Shown here: positions 26,865 to 36,944 of the stretch, piece after piece | How the letters are laid out: every line of letters begins with the position of its first letter | Numbering within the stretch: the first letter of the stretch is position 1 | Source of the DNA: Sulfolobales archaeon HS-7 | GTDB taxonomy: Archaea; Thermoproteota; Thermoprotei_A; Sulfolobales; Sulfolobaceae | Assembly: GCA_019704295.1 (NCBI GenBank) | Contig: AP024596.1 | Span: 1,225,369 to 1,289,368, forward strand | Direction of reading: 5' to 3' | Length of the DNA stretch: 64,000 nucleotides | Notes under the pieces: model-generated | What the model saw: the letters and a program-made list of their open reading frames with translations, nothing else | The model's database searches: none | What the model was told of the DNA's origin: nothing | Translations under genes and position numbers: made by a program

Positions 26865-27830
26865 GAGTCTGGGACAAATTATTCTAATGGGTTCCAGATT
26901 TAAATATGATTTCAGGATTTTTAATCTAACGCTTTAGACCACAGGAGGTCGTGAATCGCGACCCTCGCTAGGACCTTCAAGTGGATCCTCTCTTCCTTGA
27001 CCTTGTTTGTGATTCACCCTGTCCTCCTTAGAGGAGATCAGGGACTCTGCTTTCTCACGCTTGAAGTACTCCTCCAAGTACTCCAGCGGGTTCCTCATGA
27101 ACCTCAATATCATCTCCACCTTTTCCCTCCTTTGATCGTGGCGTTAGACTTTGGTATCAAGTAGACCTCGGAATCAGGGAAGTCATCAGGTGTAGACCAG
27201 TACTTGTCAGTCCTCAAGGAGTCCACTTGCACGCCAAGATCCCTCAGGACCTCGAGGGCTATCTCATAAGCCTCTCACTCTTAACCGAGTAACCGTAAGC
27301 GACGATCAAGTTACTGCCTAGGTAATGAAGAGTACACGAAGTCCTTCCCTTCCTTCACCTCTTCCCCGGACTTCTCCCCTTCATCCAGTTATGCTCACTA
27401 GGGAATAGCCTGTCCCGTCTATGACCGCGTCCACCTTGAGGCCACTAATGCTCTTTTAGAGCATGTTGTAAAGGACAACGCAGACGTCGGATAAGTCTCT
27501 CTATCATGTTGTAGCTTATCTCCTCCTTCGTTAGTAGTGACGCCAGTTCTGCGCCTCCCCGTTGGCCTAGGTATTCCTTGATTATCAGTAAGTCTTGTGG
27601 GGTTAACTCTCTCCTCTCTTGTTTTCCCATGTCTTCACGAACTTCCCTTCATATATGTTCCGCCTTAACTCCTGACCGAACCTTAATCTAGCTTACCTCT
27701 CCTCTTCGCTTTCCTCAGCCTCCGCCTTACCCACCCTACTCTCCTTGTATAGTGATCAAGTCCTCTATTGACTCCTTGAAGTCCTCGAAGTCCTTCTGAG
27801 TTAACTTCTTATTCACATGTTCGTAATACA
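26865..27830 (-). mobile_element. Decayed insertion sequence, type Y (minus-strand copy)
   Basis: The minus strand carries a frameshifted transposase: GKQERRELTPQDLLIIKEYLGQRG (N-terminal helix-turn-helix-like part), YSVKSERLM, and near the end EMILRFMRNPLEYLEEYFKRE followed by SSKEDRVNHKQ. A plus-strand relative lies at 50131-51050 and aligns along the whole length, including both edges (ttgcgac/ttcacgacct and cccattagaataatttg at the 3' end). I cannot name the family; the layout is that of a DDE transposase. Confidence 0.7.
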
Positions 27831-28050
27831 AAATAAGCGGTATCTGAAGTTTTTGTCCCAGAGTAGCATAAAGCTAATATCCCCTCTAAATTGATTGGGA
27901 AAACAATTTTTCTCAGTGAAGCAGAGGGTTTATTGAAGATCCCTCTCTTTTAGTTCTTGGTCTTTCAATAAGTAGAGAGTTTTATTATAAATCGGAAATC
28001 AGCTCAAGATATCAACGGATGCACCTATTCTTAATAGTTAAAATTTTAAC

Positions 28051-28530
28051 GTGGAAGTAGAATATTTCCATATGGCAATTAAAGAAGCTAAGGAATTAGT
28101 GACTCTAATTCTAGGCTTGGCAGGAGGTCATATCGCTACAGATACTAGATTTCAGAAGATAGCATTCTTGGTTAATGAGAAAGTCCTTAAGAAAGATGTT
28201 AAGTTTGAACCTATGGACTTCGGTCCTTACTCTAAGGAACTGGTTAAGGCCGTTAATAAGCTTAAAAAAGAAGGTAAGGTTATTTATGTACTTGACAGCG
28301 ATAGTGTTTCTCATTATTCTCTGACAAGGGAAGGGGAGGAGGAATTTAAGCGTTTAGAGAATAAAATAAGTCCAGATACGTTAAATGAAATTAAGGAAAT
28401 AATAGGAAAATTTAAGGATGTGCCTCTAACCTATCTTTTAGCATACGTGTATACTAATTATCCAGACTACACTGTAAAAAGTAAAATTATTGATAAGGTT
28501 GAAGAGTGGAGGAACTATTACGGGATTTAG
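28051..28530 (+). CDS. Panacea-like/DUF4065-related winged-helix protein
   Basis: A 159-aa protein with the pattern RFQKIAFLVNEKVL then FEPMDFGPYSKELVKAVNKL and a winged part (VSHYSLTREGEEEFKRLE). This matches the YwgA/DUF4065 (Panacea) type, in which a Panacea domain commonly acts as antitoxin against very diverse toxins. Start is a GTG at 28051; the ATG at 28072 is an alternative. Its 3' end overlaps that of the opposite-strand membrane protein gene by 44 bases. Confidence 0.65.
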   Translation: MEVEYFHMAIKEAKELVTLILGLAGGHIATDTRFQKIAFLVNEKVLKKDVKFEPMDFGPYSKELVKAVNKLKKEGKVIYVLDSDSVSHYSLTREGEEEFKRLENKISPDTLNEIKEIIGKFKDVPLTYLLAYVYTNYPDYTVKSKIIDKVEEWRNYYGI

Positions 28531-29344
28531 GGCAACTTTTAGCCTTAGAAACTAATTCGTAGGGTAGATTAATTATAGTACCTTCATTCTGCTTTATCAC
28601 AATTCCATACGATATGCTCTCTAGGTTACCACAATATTCATTACCGGAATTGTCTATTATGCAGACGCAATATGCAGGGTCTTTTACTAAATCGAAAAGC
28701 TTCATCTCTATTTCCGTATCAGTATCAAGAATACCTAAATTAGGTCTTCTAGTAATATAAAATACATAAACACATATCGTTATGATAAACGAGATAATTA
28801 TCGAAAATAAAATTAAGAGGCCTACTTGATCAAAATCCTTATCTATTACCATAAAAATTGCTGTAAGCACGAAAGTTATTGCCAATATGATTAAAAAGTA
28901 TCTAATTACTAAAACGAAAATGCCTCCAAACACTTTATTCCATTTTATGCGTAGGCTATCTACATCCGGAATATTATATTGAGACTCTTCCACGAGGTTA
29001 TTGATAATTTTTTTCCTTTTACCTATAAATCCTATAACAACAAAGAAAAGAATTAAAAATATAATATAAGAAACTGTAGATAATATAATATTATTTGTAG
29101 TTTCTAAATGGTCAGATACAGGTGCAAGTGTAGCAAAAAATAACGATGCTAGTAACAATATGTAAGTTACTACACCAACATATTTTAAATTTATGAAATA
29201 GTATAATGGCCTATAGACATAGCCTATTAATTTTAAGATATTGTTCCTTTTGCTTATCTGTTGGATCCAATTAGTTATTATATAAACTAGTATAGATGCT
29301 GAAAACGTACCTAGAACTGCCGTAATCCCATTCAACAGTAACAT
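28487..29344 (-). CDS. Membrane protein with C-terminal soluble beta domain
   Basis: A 285-aa protein with about six hydrophobic helices in the first 200 residues (for example TYILLLASLFFATLAPV, FFVVIGFIGKRKK, VLVIRYFLIILAITFVL, LILFSIIISFIITICVYVF) and a C-terminal ~70-residue domain (LVKDPAYCVCIIDNSGNEYCGNLESIS) of small-barrel character. No family recognised. It converges on the Panacea-like gene with overlapping 3' ends. A-T-rich codon use resembles that of the Panacea-like neighbour and differs from the housekeeping genes, so both may be recent acquisitions. Confidence 0.65.
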   Translation of the reverse strand: MLLLNGITAVLGTFSASILVYIITNWIQQISKRNNILKLIGYVYRPLYYFINLKYVGVVTYILLLASLFFATLAPVSDHLETTNNIILSTVSYIIFLILFFVVIGFIGKRKKIINNLVEESQYNIPDVDSLRIKWNKVFGGIFVLVIRYFLIILAITFVLTAIFMVIDKDFDQVGLLILFSIIISFIITICVYVFYITRRPNLGILDTDTEIEMKLFDLVKDPAYCVCIIDNSGNEYCGNLESISYGIVIKQNEGTIINLPYELVSKAKSCPKSRNSSSTLQPYQ

Positions 29345-29436
29345 TAAAAGAAAATTTGAGATCTCACGATAATAACTATAACTTTCATCCTATTTTAGTT
29401 CACAAGTTAGAAGTTTTTCTCAGTTATCTGGAGGAG

Positions 29437-29596
29437 TTCGGGTGATTTAGAGTTCCTTTGCGAATTGTAATTCATAAGAAAGATAGATGAAATACAGAAA
29501 ATTGTTGAGCGTATATCCCCTATTAGTAATTCCTGTTGTATTGAATTGAATTTGTTACAATTCTTAAAATAAACTGAATTCGCAAAAAGATGTGAA
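29437..29596 (+). repeat. F1 dispersed repeat copy
   Basis: Left part gatttagagttcctttgcgaattgtaattc, right part ttaaaataaactgaattcgcaaaaa. The inverted pair TTTGCGAATT / GAATTCGCAAA is perfect over nine bases here. Confidence 0.7.
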
Positions 29597-29882
29597 TTAC
29601 CCTATTCCCACTGAAGTTGTTGATTTATATCGAGGGAGGAACACCATCTCGAATTTTGACTAAGCATTATTTAGATTTACTGAGATTCGAGAAATAGGTA
29701 TTATCCATATTTACACAGAACACTTAATGAATTTTTCTCATGTTATAAATGACGACTGATGCTTATCTACTCTGCCAGTGTAATTCATCAAAATTCAATG
29801 AGAGGAGTTACGAAATCCTTTTTATGCATAATGATAATCATATTTTTGGATTGAGGAAAAAAATTAGAATGGGGATGATTAC

Positions 29883-30035
29883 GGGCGATTCAGGTTTCCA
29901 TTGTGAATTGAAATTATAGCAAAGATATATTAAATATGAAAAATTGTTAAGTGTGAATCCCTACCTAGTCCGTACCATGGTATTCAATTAAATTCAGTAG
30001 ATTTTGCTAAATAAACTAAATTTGCAATAAAAGTG
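29883..30035 (+). repeat. F1 dispersed repeat copy
   Basis: Left part gggcgattcaggtttcc, centre gtgtgaatccctacctagt, right part attcaattaaattcag and aaataaactaaatttgc. Second F1 copy within 500 bases in the same orientation. Confidence 0.7.
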
Positions 30036-30169
30036 TGAAAGGCTCCGACTTCTTGGTTATTGAGAATAAAGAGGATTTTAGGAAGTTCAAGGAGGACTTC
30101 CTAGACTAGCAAGGGAAAAAGCTAAGCTCTATAAGCCCTTTTATGAGAGCTAACCTCTCAAATAAACAC

Positions 30170-30545
30170 TGTAAAGTTTTTTGAATCAGCACTGTAAAGT
30201 ATCATTATATTCCCTATAACATCTACCGAGAACATGGCATTTCTATCCTTATCCCTTCCTAACTTCTCTCTGGAGTATTTGAAGGGTTTTTTCCTGTAAT
30301 AATTCTAGTTTCTCTAAAACGAGCACTACCAGCTTATCATTATACGTATCCATAGCATACTCCAAAAACTATCTAAGGTTCTTTATCTCCCTTAGGCGTG
30401 GTCTCTGCGAACCATCTTGAGTTTGGATGGAAAGCCCAGGAAGGAATTCATGAAACACCTCCAGTATTTCAAAAATTTTCCCCTTGTTCCTCTAGTTTTC
30501 CGTTTTCTTTACGATTACTATGAGTTCATAAGCTTTAGGGCATTT
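30170..30545 (-). pseudogene. Decayed unidentified reading frame
   Basis: The minus strand between the F1 copies and the DUF72 gene can be read as broken protein pieces (DRNAMFSVDVIGNIM, LVVLVLEKLELLQEKTLQ). A short plus-strand scrap at 30065-30100 (EDFRKFKEDFL) resembles the beginning of the type Y transposase. Probably transposon debris. Confidence 0.35.
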
Positions 30546-30582
30546 ACGTAAGGTTTATTTCTTATCTACCCTATCTTCTCCC

Positions 30583-31278
30583 ATGCACGTGAAGGTCGGC
30601 ATTTGCGGATATAGGAAAGGACTTGACGTAGACGTTATAGAAACGCAACAGACGTTTTACGATATAGTTACGGAATCTACAGCGTCTAGGTGGAGAGAGG
30701 GATATTCGGGAGAATTTACAGTAAAGGCTTTGCAGGTAATAACACACGAAAAGAGTAGTCCGACGTATAAAAGGATGAAGAAGTTCTTTGGTAATCCCGA
30801 GAACTACGGCGGGTTCAGGATAAATCGGGATACGGAAAGGGGACTGGAATACACGTTAAGTGCTGCGAAGGTCCTCAATGCCACAATAATAGTGTTTCAG
30901 ACCCCACCCTCCTTTCTCCCCACAGAGACACACGTGAAATCCGTTATTGATTTCTCCTCAATTTTGGATAAGCGCTTTCTCTACGCATGGGAGGTAAGAG
31001 GTTCCTGGGACGATCAAACCATAAGGAAAGTTCTCTCCTCGACGGGCTTCATTCACGCCGTAGATCCATTTAAAAGGACCTCCCTTTCGGAGTTTAAGTA
31101 CTACAGGTTGCACGGGATAGGTAAGGAGATTAACTACAGGTATAGGTATACTGAGGAGGATTTTAGGGCACTGGTCAACGCCCTAGGGGATAAGGAAAAT
31201 TACGTTTTGTTTAACAACGTTCATATGATAAGGAATTCGCTCGAGTTTAAGAATTACCTCTCGGGTGACGCTAAATGA
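30583..31278 (+). CDS. DUF72 (YecE-like) TIM-barrel protein
   Basis: A 231-aa protein beginning KVGICGYRKG, with YSGEFTVKALQVITH, ATIIVFQTPPSF, LYAWEVRGSW and YYRLHGIGKEINYRYRYTEED: the conserved path of the DUF72/YecE family. Cytoplasmic; function unknown although sulfur/nucleic-acid links have been proposed for relatives. It overlaps the next gene by four bases (ATGA), so the two are co-translated. Confidence 0.88.
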   Translation: MHVKVGICGYRKGLDVDVIETQQTFYDIVTESTASRWREGYSGEFTVKALQVITHEKSSPTYKRMKKFFGNPENYGGFRINRDTERGLEYTLSAAKVLNATIIVFQTPPSFLPTETHVKSVIDFSSILDKRFLYAWEVRGSWDDQTIRKVLSSTGFIHAVDPFKRTSLSEFKYYRLHGIGKEINYRYRYTEEDFRALVNALGDKENYVLFNNVHMIRNSLEFKNYLSGDAK

Positions 31279-32207
31279 AGAATGAAATTTTCCCATGGGG
31301 AGTTAACGTACCATACCTAATTATTGCAGGAATTTACTTTTTAGCAGGAGGGCTCTCTCTCTTTACTGGACAGAGTCACGGACTTTTAATGTTGTTGGGC
31401 GCGTACTCTCTTTACAGCGGTATGATACAGAGGCTTTTCTTCCCTGCTAGGAAGTACATCGTTCCTCAGTTAATCAATATGATACTCGTGTGTATTCCTA
31501 TTCCCTTGGCTCAGGTTCTAGCCTACATTGCCCTTACAATTACCGCAGTATGGTCAGTACTGGACGTATCTAAGTACGGGGCGAAATATCCAATAAACCT
31601 CCTTGTTTTGTCCTCACCTATTCTCTCCGTGATCTTCTGGACTCTTTTCTCAGCCTTTGGGAACTACTGGTTATTGATAATTCCGTTAATGTCTTACCTG
31701 TTTGGAGTGAACGTAGGGGTATTTACGGCTACATTAGGAGTCAAACCGAAGTATGGTTTACTTCAACTACCCATTCTGGCGGCAGTTTTCTCGATACTCC
31801 TCATACATTACGTAATAGTTCCGGTAGGGATTTACTTCGCATGGCTTTTCTTTAACGGGGTAAAGAGGTTTAACTTAAGCGCTGCAGTAACTGTTTTTAC
31901 GGGAGGTTTCACCTCACTTTTATCCGTGTTTACAGGAATGGAGATTCACGCATTCGCCTTAGGAGTAATGCTCCCCTTTTTCTACTCATGTATTACCTAT
32001 TCCCTCTCCAGGTACAATTACGATTACGAATACGTTATTCCTCTACTTCTGATGATATCCTATTTCATACGAATGTTCCTACTGATACCGTCAGGCATTG
32101 CAACTGCAGTTGGCATTATTCTATTTTATTATCTAAATATAGACAATTTTAGTTTATTTACATTAAGAAACGGTCTCTCTAAGAAGTTCCTTTCAGGTAA
32201 CGCTTAA
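31275..32207 (+). CDS. Polytopic membrane protein, unknown
   Basis: A 310-aa protein with about nine or ten hydrophobic helices and few charged residues. The start overlaps the DUF72 stop. No transporter signature recognised; no charged residue pairs in helices stand out. The operon link with DUF72 is the only functional clue. Confidence 0.75.
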   Translation: MKNEIFPWGVNVPYLIIAGIYFLAGGLSLFTGQSHGLLMLLGAYSLYSGMIQRLFFPARKYIVPQLINMILVCIPIPLAQVLAYIALTITAVWSVLDVSKYGAKYPINLLVLSSPILSVIFWTLFSAFGNYWLLIIPLMSYLFGVNVGVFTATLGVKPKYGLLQLPILAAVFSILLIHYVIVPVGIYFAWLFFNGVKRFNLSAAVTVFTGGFTSLLSVFTGMEIHAFALGVMLPFFYSCITYSLSRYNYDYEYVIPLLLMISYFIRMFLLIPSGIATAVGIILFYYLNIDNFSLFTLRNGLSKKFLSGNA

Positions 32208-32299
32208 CTACATTTACGAGGAGAATATAAAGGGTTATAACTGATCACTAATAATATTAAATAAAATTATTAACGCATAGTTGCCTGAAACCTTGTATA

Positions 32300-32713
32300 A
32301 TGAAGTATCAAGTTTTTCCTATGGAGGAATACAGGAAGTGGATGAGTCAAGCCGAAGAGGATTTGAAGACCGCTGAAATCCTACATGAGAACGGTAGATA
32401 TTACGCATCGGTATTCTTTTGTCATCAGAGTGTGGAGAAAGCGCTAAAGGCTCTACTCATCAAGGGAAGAAAGGATCCAGGTAAAACTCGTTCCCTTTCG
32501 GATTTACTTGAGATGATAGAGTTAGATTTGGGCATTCAGATTACCGACGATGTGAGGAAGGCCGCGAATCAGATTATACCGCACTACACGTTAAGTAGAT
32601 ATCCTGACGTATCCAACTCCCTCCCCGCTCAAATTTATCATGTGGAGATCGGCGAACACGTCATGCGAAGTTGTAAAAAGGTGTTGGAATGGTTAAATCA
32701 AAGTCTGCAATAG
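32300..32713 (+). CDS. HEPN-domain protein of a HEPN-MNT pair
   Basis: A 137-aa four-helix HEPN protein: YRKWMSQAEEDLKTAEILHENGRYYASVFFCHQSVEKALKALL, and the late HYTLSRYPD that contains conserved His/Arg residues. Family knowledge: HEPN partners of MNT proteins are RNases or are kept silent by AMP-transfer from MNT. It overlaps the MNT gene by 25 bases. An inner ATG at residue 8 is an alternative start. Confidence 0.85.
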   Translation: MKYQVFPMEEYRKWMSQAEEDLKTAEILHENGRYYASVFFCHQSVEKALKALLIKGRKDPGKTRSLSDLLEMIELDLGIQITDDVRKAANQIIPHYTLSRYPDVSNSLPAQIYHVEIGEHVMRSCKKVLEWLNQSLQ

Positions 32714-33033
32714 AAAGTCAGAAAAGGATGGAGGAATTCGTCCGGGAAATAATATGCCAGTTAAAGGGGAGACTCCCTGTTAGGGAAGTATACGTATTTG
32801 GCTCCAGGGCACGGGGGGACTACAAGGACACTAGCGATATTGATCTTATCTTCGTCATAGACGGGATGAGTAATGTCGGGGTGGTTAAAAGAATGAACAT
32901 GGTGACCCCTTTCATAAGGGGAAAAGTGGACTTCGTGGTCCTATCACCGGAGGAGAAAGAGGGTCATAAGCTAATGAAGGAAGCCAAGAAAGTCTGGGGA
33001 AGAGAAGAGGGATTTGTAGGCTTACCGACTTAA
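32689..33033 (+). CDS. Minimal nucleotidyltransferase (MNT) of a HEPN-MNT pair
   Basis: A 114-aa nucleotidyltransferase. The core motif EVYVFGSRARGDYKDTSDIDLIFVID gives the GS-x9-DxD catalytic signature, with a third acidic strand in KVDFVVLSPEE. Known partner of HEPN proteins in toxin-antitoxin modules, where it adds AMP to the HEPN protein. Start chosen by overlap with the HEPN gene. Confidence 0.88.
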   Translation: MVKSKSAIESQKRMEEFVREIICQLKGRLPVREVYVFGSRARGDYKDTSDIDLIFVIDGMSNVGVVKRMNMVTPFIRGKVDFVVLSPEEKEGHKLMKEAKKVWGREEGFVGLPT

Positions 33034-33065
33034 TAGCGAACCAAAGCACTATTTAACTGGAACAG

Positions 33066-33215
33066 TCAGGTTTATCTGATGAATTCAGTTTATTTCAGTA
33101 ATCATAGCAAATTCAATAATAAGAAACAGCTACGTGAGGTAAAACTTACCAATTTACTGTATTTATGTGTCTTTATTATAATTTAGTTCGCAAAAGAACC
33201 CTGAAACGCTTAGAT
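33066..33215 (-). repeat. F1 dispersed repeat, minus-strand copy
   Basis: On the minus strand: agggttcttttgcgaactaaatt at one end and gaaataaactgaattcat at the other; centre attattgaatttgc. It fills part of the 490-base gap before the GH57 gene. Confidence 0.6.
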
Positions 33216-33524
33216 AGTTACAGAATATATTAATATTAATTAAATATAAATTATTTAAATGGAAACTTCCGCAATTTTACTCTATGATGTAAAATAATTA
33301 CTCCATCTAAAACTTTTACCATGACTCATTGCCTTATGTGAGATTATACTTGATCAGACCTTGAAGTCTAATGGAAAATCCCTCATAGGACAGCTCATGA
33401 CATGCCAAACTTTATTGAACAATAGGAATCATGGTTTGAAAGGTTTATTATATATAAACAAATAACCTTGGTTCTTAAGGTCTGACAAAGTATATAATAA
33501 GGAAAAAATAATTACTTCCCTTTT

Positions 33525-36194
33525 TCAAATCAAATATTTAACTATAAGTAAAAGTACTGCCGCTGCGATCATTAACACGATGGCGACCACAAATAGGCTT
33601 TGATTACCACCTTGGATGGCCGAAGTTGCTGAAAACTCCACAAGAGTTATTTGGAATCCGTAATTACTCACAGGTATTGGAGACGCCCCTACCTCAGCTT
33701 CAGTAACAGGAGCGTAGAGGATTACCTTATACTCATTACTTGTTAAAGATGGTCTCGAAATTCTGATCTTCACGTTGTTTACTCCAGGATGTAGAGTTAC
33801 TAGACTAGAGTAGTTCTGTGGACCTGCCTGTACGACGACGTTTACCGTTATACTTTCCTGCAACCCGTTGTAGATCTTTACATGTACGTTTCTCCCATCA
33901 ACCGATGCGGACTTTATAGTTATGTTATTGAAGGCCGACTTTACCGCACTTACTATAGTATTAGAGTAAAGTAGGGCCTGTTCCATAAACCACGATGGTC
34001 CATTAGCGGGGGGTCCGGTTTGCCACGTCCAGTCACTTCCTTCCGCCACGTAGAGGTAATTCCATAAAGTGTTAATCTCAGTTGTGGAGTTCGGCGTTTC
34101 GTTGAATAAGATGGGAACTGTGGGCGAGATAGAGTCCCCGAGAAGTGCGGTATACGCTACTAAATACTCCCTCGCTAGAGACAAGTTACCCCATATGTAG
34201 ATTTTGCCAGGGTATCCGTTGTTCCAGTAATCTAGATTGAGGTCCCAGGAGCTTTCAGGTAGATTTGTGATTATAGATGTGGGTTTATGGGTTTCAATTG
34301 CCTGTTGCGCAGTCTGTGTAACTAACCATGTCCCCTGATACTCGGAAAGGGATTGATATATCGCGTAAAGGTCGGAGGGGCCGGTCGTGGGATTAAATAT
34401 GAGCGGGTTCTCACCATCGAGCGCTACTGTTACTACACCCCCGGGATTGTTCATGTATATGGTAGCTAGTTGGTGGATGAGTTCCTCCGCAGTTAAAGAG
34501 GGAGATTGGCTGAAGAAATAGAAGCTGAAGTCGTTAGAGAGCGTAGTGTTCCTGAAGAGAACTATTATTCTCTGTCCAATACTGTTTTCCACTATAAATG
34601 GCTGATCGGGATTTAGCGTACCGTTTACTAATGTGGAGTATGGTAGGAAAGCCTGCTGGTCCAGAATGGTGTAGCTAATGCCGGATTCGTTATAAAGCGT
34701 AACAAGTCCCATGTCGAACGCCATCTCAGGAGTCCAAGTTCCCTTAGCCCATACTCCGAAAACCCTATGAGTCATATTTCTTCCCATCTGTATTTGGGCT
34801 AACACGTCACTATACCATCCGTTATTAAGCATTATGGCTTGGAGAGGATGATAGAAAGGTACTGTAAGGACGTCGACTTTCCCCTCTTGTACGAGCTGTT
34901 TGTAAAGGGAGAGCGTGTAGTTCGTTGCGTTAATATCATGAGATACGTTTACTCCGAAATTCGAAGAGAAGGTGGGTGTACCTTCGTTGAGGATGGTCTC
35001 CCATTGATAAAGGAGTACGGGGGTGAAATCTATTGTAACGTTAACGTTAAACTGTTTTATTAGCATGGCCTGAAGCTCATAAGATCCGACCAACTGACCG
35101 TTCCAATTGAAATCCTGTCCTGTGTGTAACCACACCCAAGGCTGTTCCCACGTTCCGTTAGGTCCAATGTAAAGAGGTTGATGCATATTCCACACGATGA
35201 CGAAACTCAGAGGCTTCTTTCCAGTTACATTGAGGATGTAAAGGGCGGGGAGGTTTGCCGTCCTTGTGAGCTCTGAACCTTGATAAACGTTGAGAGTGGG
35301 GTAAAATATTCCTTGTTGAAGGTAGTTTGGTACTGTTACGTTGATGAGGTTATTTCCAGCTTGTAGGATTTCAGATACGTTATAGGTGTAGGAGTTGAAT
35401 ACGAATGAGAGGGTTACCGGGATCTGCTGGGCCTCTAAGTTATTGAGTTCAAGTGTAACTCCTATGCTCTGATTTGTCAAAAATACGTACCTTGTGTAAT
35501 TTGCACCACTGAACTCTATTGGTGAGTAAACGTCCTGAATTGCGAAATTTGCACCATTACTCGCGTGGTAGTACACACCTGTGGTTGCGTCGAAGTAAAC
35601 CCACTGAATCCACTGTCCTGGGGAGAACGGTCCTAGCAATACAGTGTAGTTACCGTAAAGAGGATTATATTTCATTATTGCATTAGAGATGTTACTCCAG
35701 GGTAAACCGGTCTGAGGACCTGTTGTTAAACCGTAGTGGATCGTAAAGTTATCTGGCGCTCTTCCTATTGCTGTGATCAGTATGGAACCGTTCTGTAATA
35801 CCGTAGCGTAAGTGTAACCTACGTCTAAGGGATTTACTTGTAAATTCCAGTTCCAGAATGGATGGTTATCGTAATTTATCCATGTACCTGTCGTGTTATC
35901 GTAAAATACCCAACCTATCCAAGTATTGTTCGGAAAAGGACCTATAGTTGCGGAAAAGTTGTGACCATTCCATTGCATTTGTTGGTTAAATACTTGTGTC
36001 CATGCCTGCTGAGGGCCATTTTCAATTCCATAATGAAGAGTCACAGTGTCGCTACTCGATGGACCTGAGATGTAAATCATAACATACCCACTAGTGGTTA
36101 CGGTAAAGTTTACCTGATAACTCGTTTGAGCGATAAGAATCGGTGTTATTACGGAAAGGAATAGAAATCCCAGAAAAAGGAATACTTTTCTCAT
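33525..36194 (-). CDS. Secreted, membrane-anchored GH57 glucanase (amylopullulanase-like)
   Basis: An 889-aa exoenzyme for alpha-glucans. Signal peptide at residues 1-22. Two related ~95-residue beta modules (each with VTLHYG or FTIHYG, then GPF...WI-WV-DATTG) at roughly 25-115 and 120-220 look like starch-binding domains. The GH57 catalytic part begins at FVIVWNMHQPLY; motif 3 GTWTPEMA puts the likely nucleophile at E490, motif 4 ALDGEN puts the likely acid at D593. The C-terminal part is a beta domain and a last hydrophobic helix (FVVAIVLMIAAAVLLLIV) as anchor. Many N-x-S/T sites. It stands alone with its own TATA box (about 36212-36222). Distant from the GH12/importer locus. Confidence 0.88.
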   Translation of the reverse strand: MRKVFLFLGFLFLSVITPILIAQTSYQVNFTVTTSGYVMIYISGPSSSDTVTLHYGIENGPQQAWTQVFNQQMQWNGHNFSATIGPFPNNTWIGWVFYDNTTGTWINYDNHPFWNWNLQVNPLDVGYTYATVLQNGSILITAIGRAPDNFTIHYGLTTGPQTGLPWSNISNAIMKYNPLYGNYTVLLGPFSPGQWIQWVYFDATTGVYYHASNGANFAIQDVYSPIEFSGANYTRYVFLTNQSIGVTLELNNLEAQQIPVTLSFVFNSYTYNVSEILQAGNNLINVTVPNYLQQGIFYPTLNVYQGSELTRTANLPALYILNVTGKKPLSFVIVWNMHQPLYIGPNGTWEQPWVWLHTGQDFNWNGQLVGSYELQAMLIKQFNVNVTIDFTPVLLYQWETILNEGTPTFSSNFGVNVSHDINATNYTLSLYKQLVQEGKVDVLTVPFYHPLQAIMLNNGWYSDVLAQIQMGRNMTHRVFGVWAKGTWTPEMAFDMGLVTLYNESGISYTILDQQAFLPYSTLVNGTLNPDQPFIVENSIGQRIIVLFRNTTLSNDFSFYFFSQSPSLTAEELIHQLATIYMNNPGGVVTVALDGENPLIFNPTTGPSDLYAIYQSLSEYQGTWLVTQTAQQAIETHKPTSIITNLPESSWDLNLDYWNNGYPGKIYIWGNLSLAREYLVAYTALLGDSISPTVPILFNETPNSTTEINTLWNYLYVAEGSDWTWQTGPPANGPSWFMEQALLYSNTIVSAVKSAFNNITIKSASVDGRNVHVKIYNGLQESITVNVVVQAGPQNYSSLVTLHPGVNNVKIRISRPSLTSNEYKVILYAPVTEAEVGASPIPVSNYGFQITLVEFSATSAIQGGNQSLFVVAIVLMIAAAVLLLIVKYLI

Positions 36195-36944
36195 TTATAG
36201 GACTGAAATAGTGTAACTTTTTAAAATTAATGAGTATTAACTAATTCATGTCGTAAGTGTAAAAGTCTAGGATACTCTATTAAACTACCCTACCGGTAGA
36301 ACTTTAATTATTGGGCCGTAAAATCAAGAGGGAAAGGCTTAAAATGAGGAGCACATATTACTCATGGACAAGCGTGATAATTGGTACCCTCTGCCGCATT
36401 AGTTTTGATGTTACTTCTCAATATAGAGTTCAAGAAAAGAAAATCGGCTAGCGATAACTCTGATCCTAGCTTTTCTTTGAGGGATTTAGTACGGGAGACA
36501 ATAACTAAATTTCAGCCGAAAAATTCGCGTTGAGGAACAGCGTACTCGCTCGGGTAAAAACCCTTAGGAGGGCTAGGAAATTCTAGTTAAGTCGTCTTAA
36601 GATAGGCCTATCCATTGCGTATATTACAAGGTTGAAGAGAGGAATAGGGCTGTGTCATGGATAGAGAAAGGAGGTACTTTAGTGCAACCTTCGCTCTAGT
36701 GAAAGCTCAAATGTAAAGGTTCCCTACGGCAGTATGTTTCAATTTGAGGTAAACGTCATAGCCCTTGCTCAGGCCTTTTCACGTTCAGGACACCCTACCT
36801 CCTAATTTAAGTACTTATCCAAGGAAGGCTAAAAGTCTACGACGAATTTGACGTTGGGGAAAAATAGGATAAAACGGGTAGCCTTCGTGTTGATGGTCCA
36901 CGTTACGGTAACTCACGTTAGAATCGCTACCTAACTCGGTACTC
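36195..36944. mobile_element. Gap with decayed transposase fragment
   Basis: After the GH57 promoter, frame scraps on the plus strand such as FKKRKSASDNSDPSFSLRDL and ERRYFSATFALVKAQM look like a dead DDE transposase. No intact gene. Confidence 0.4.
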
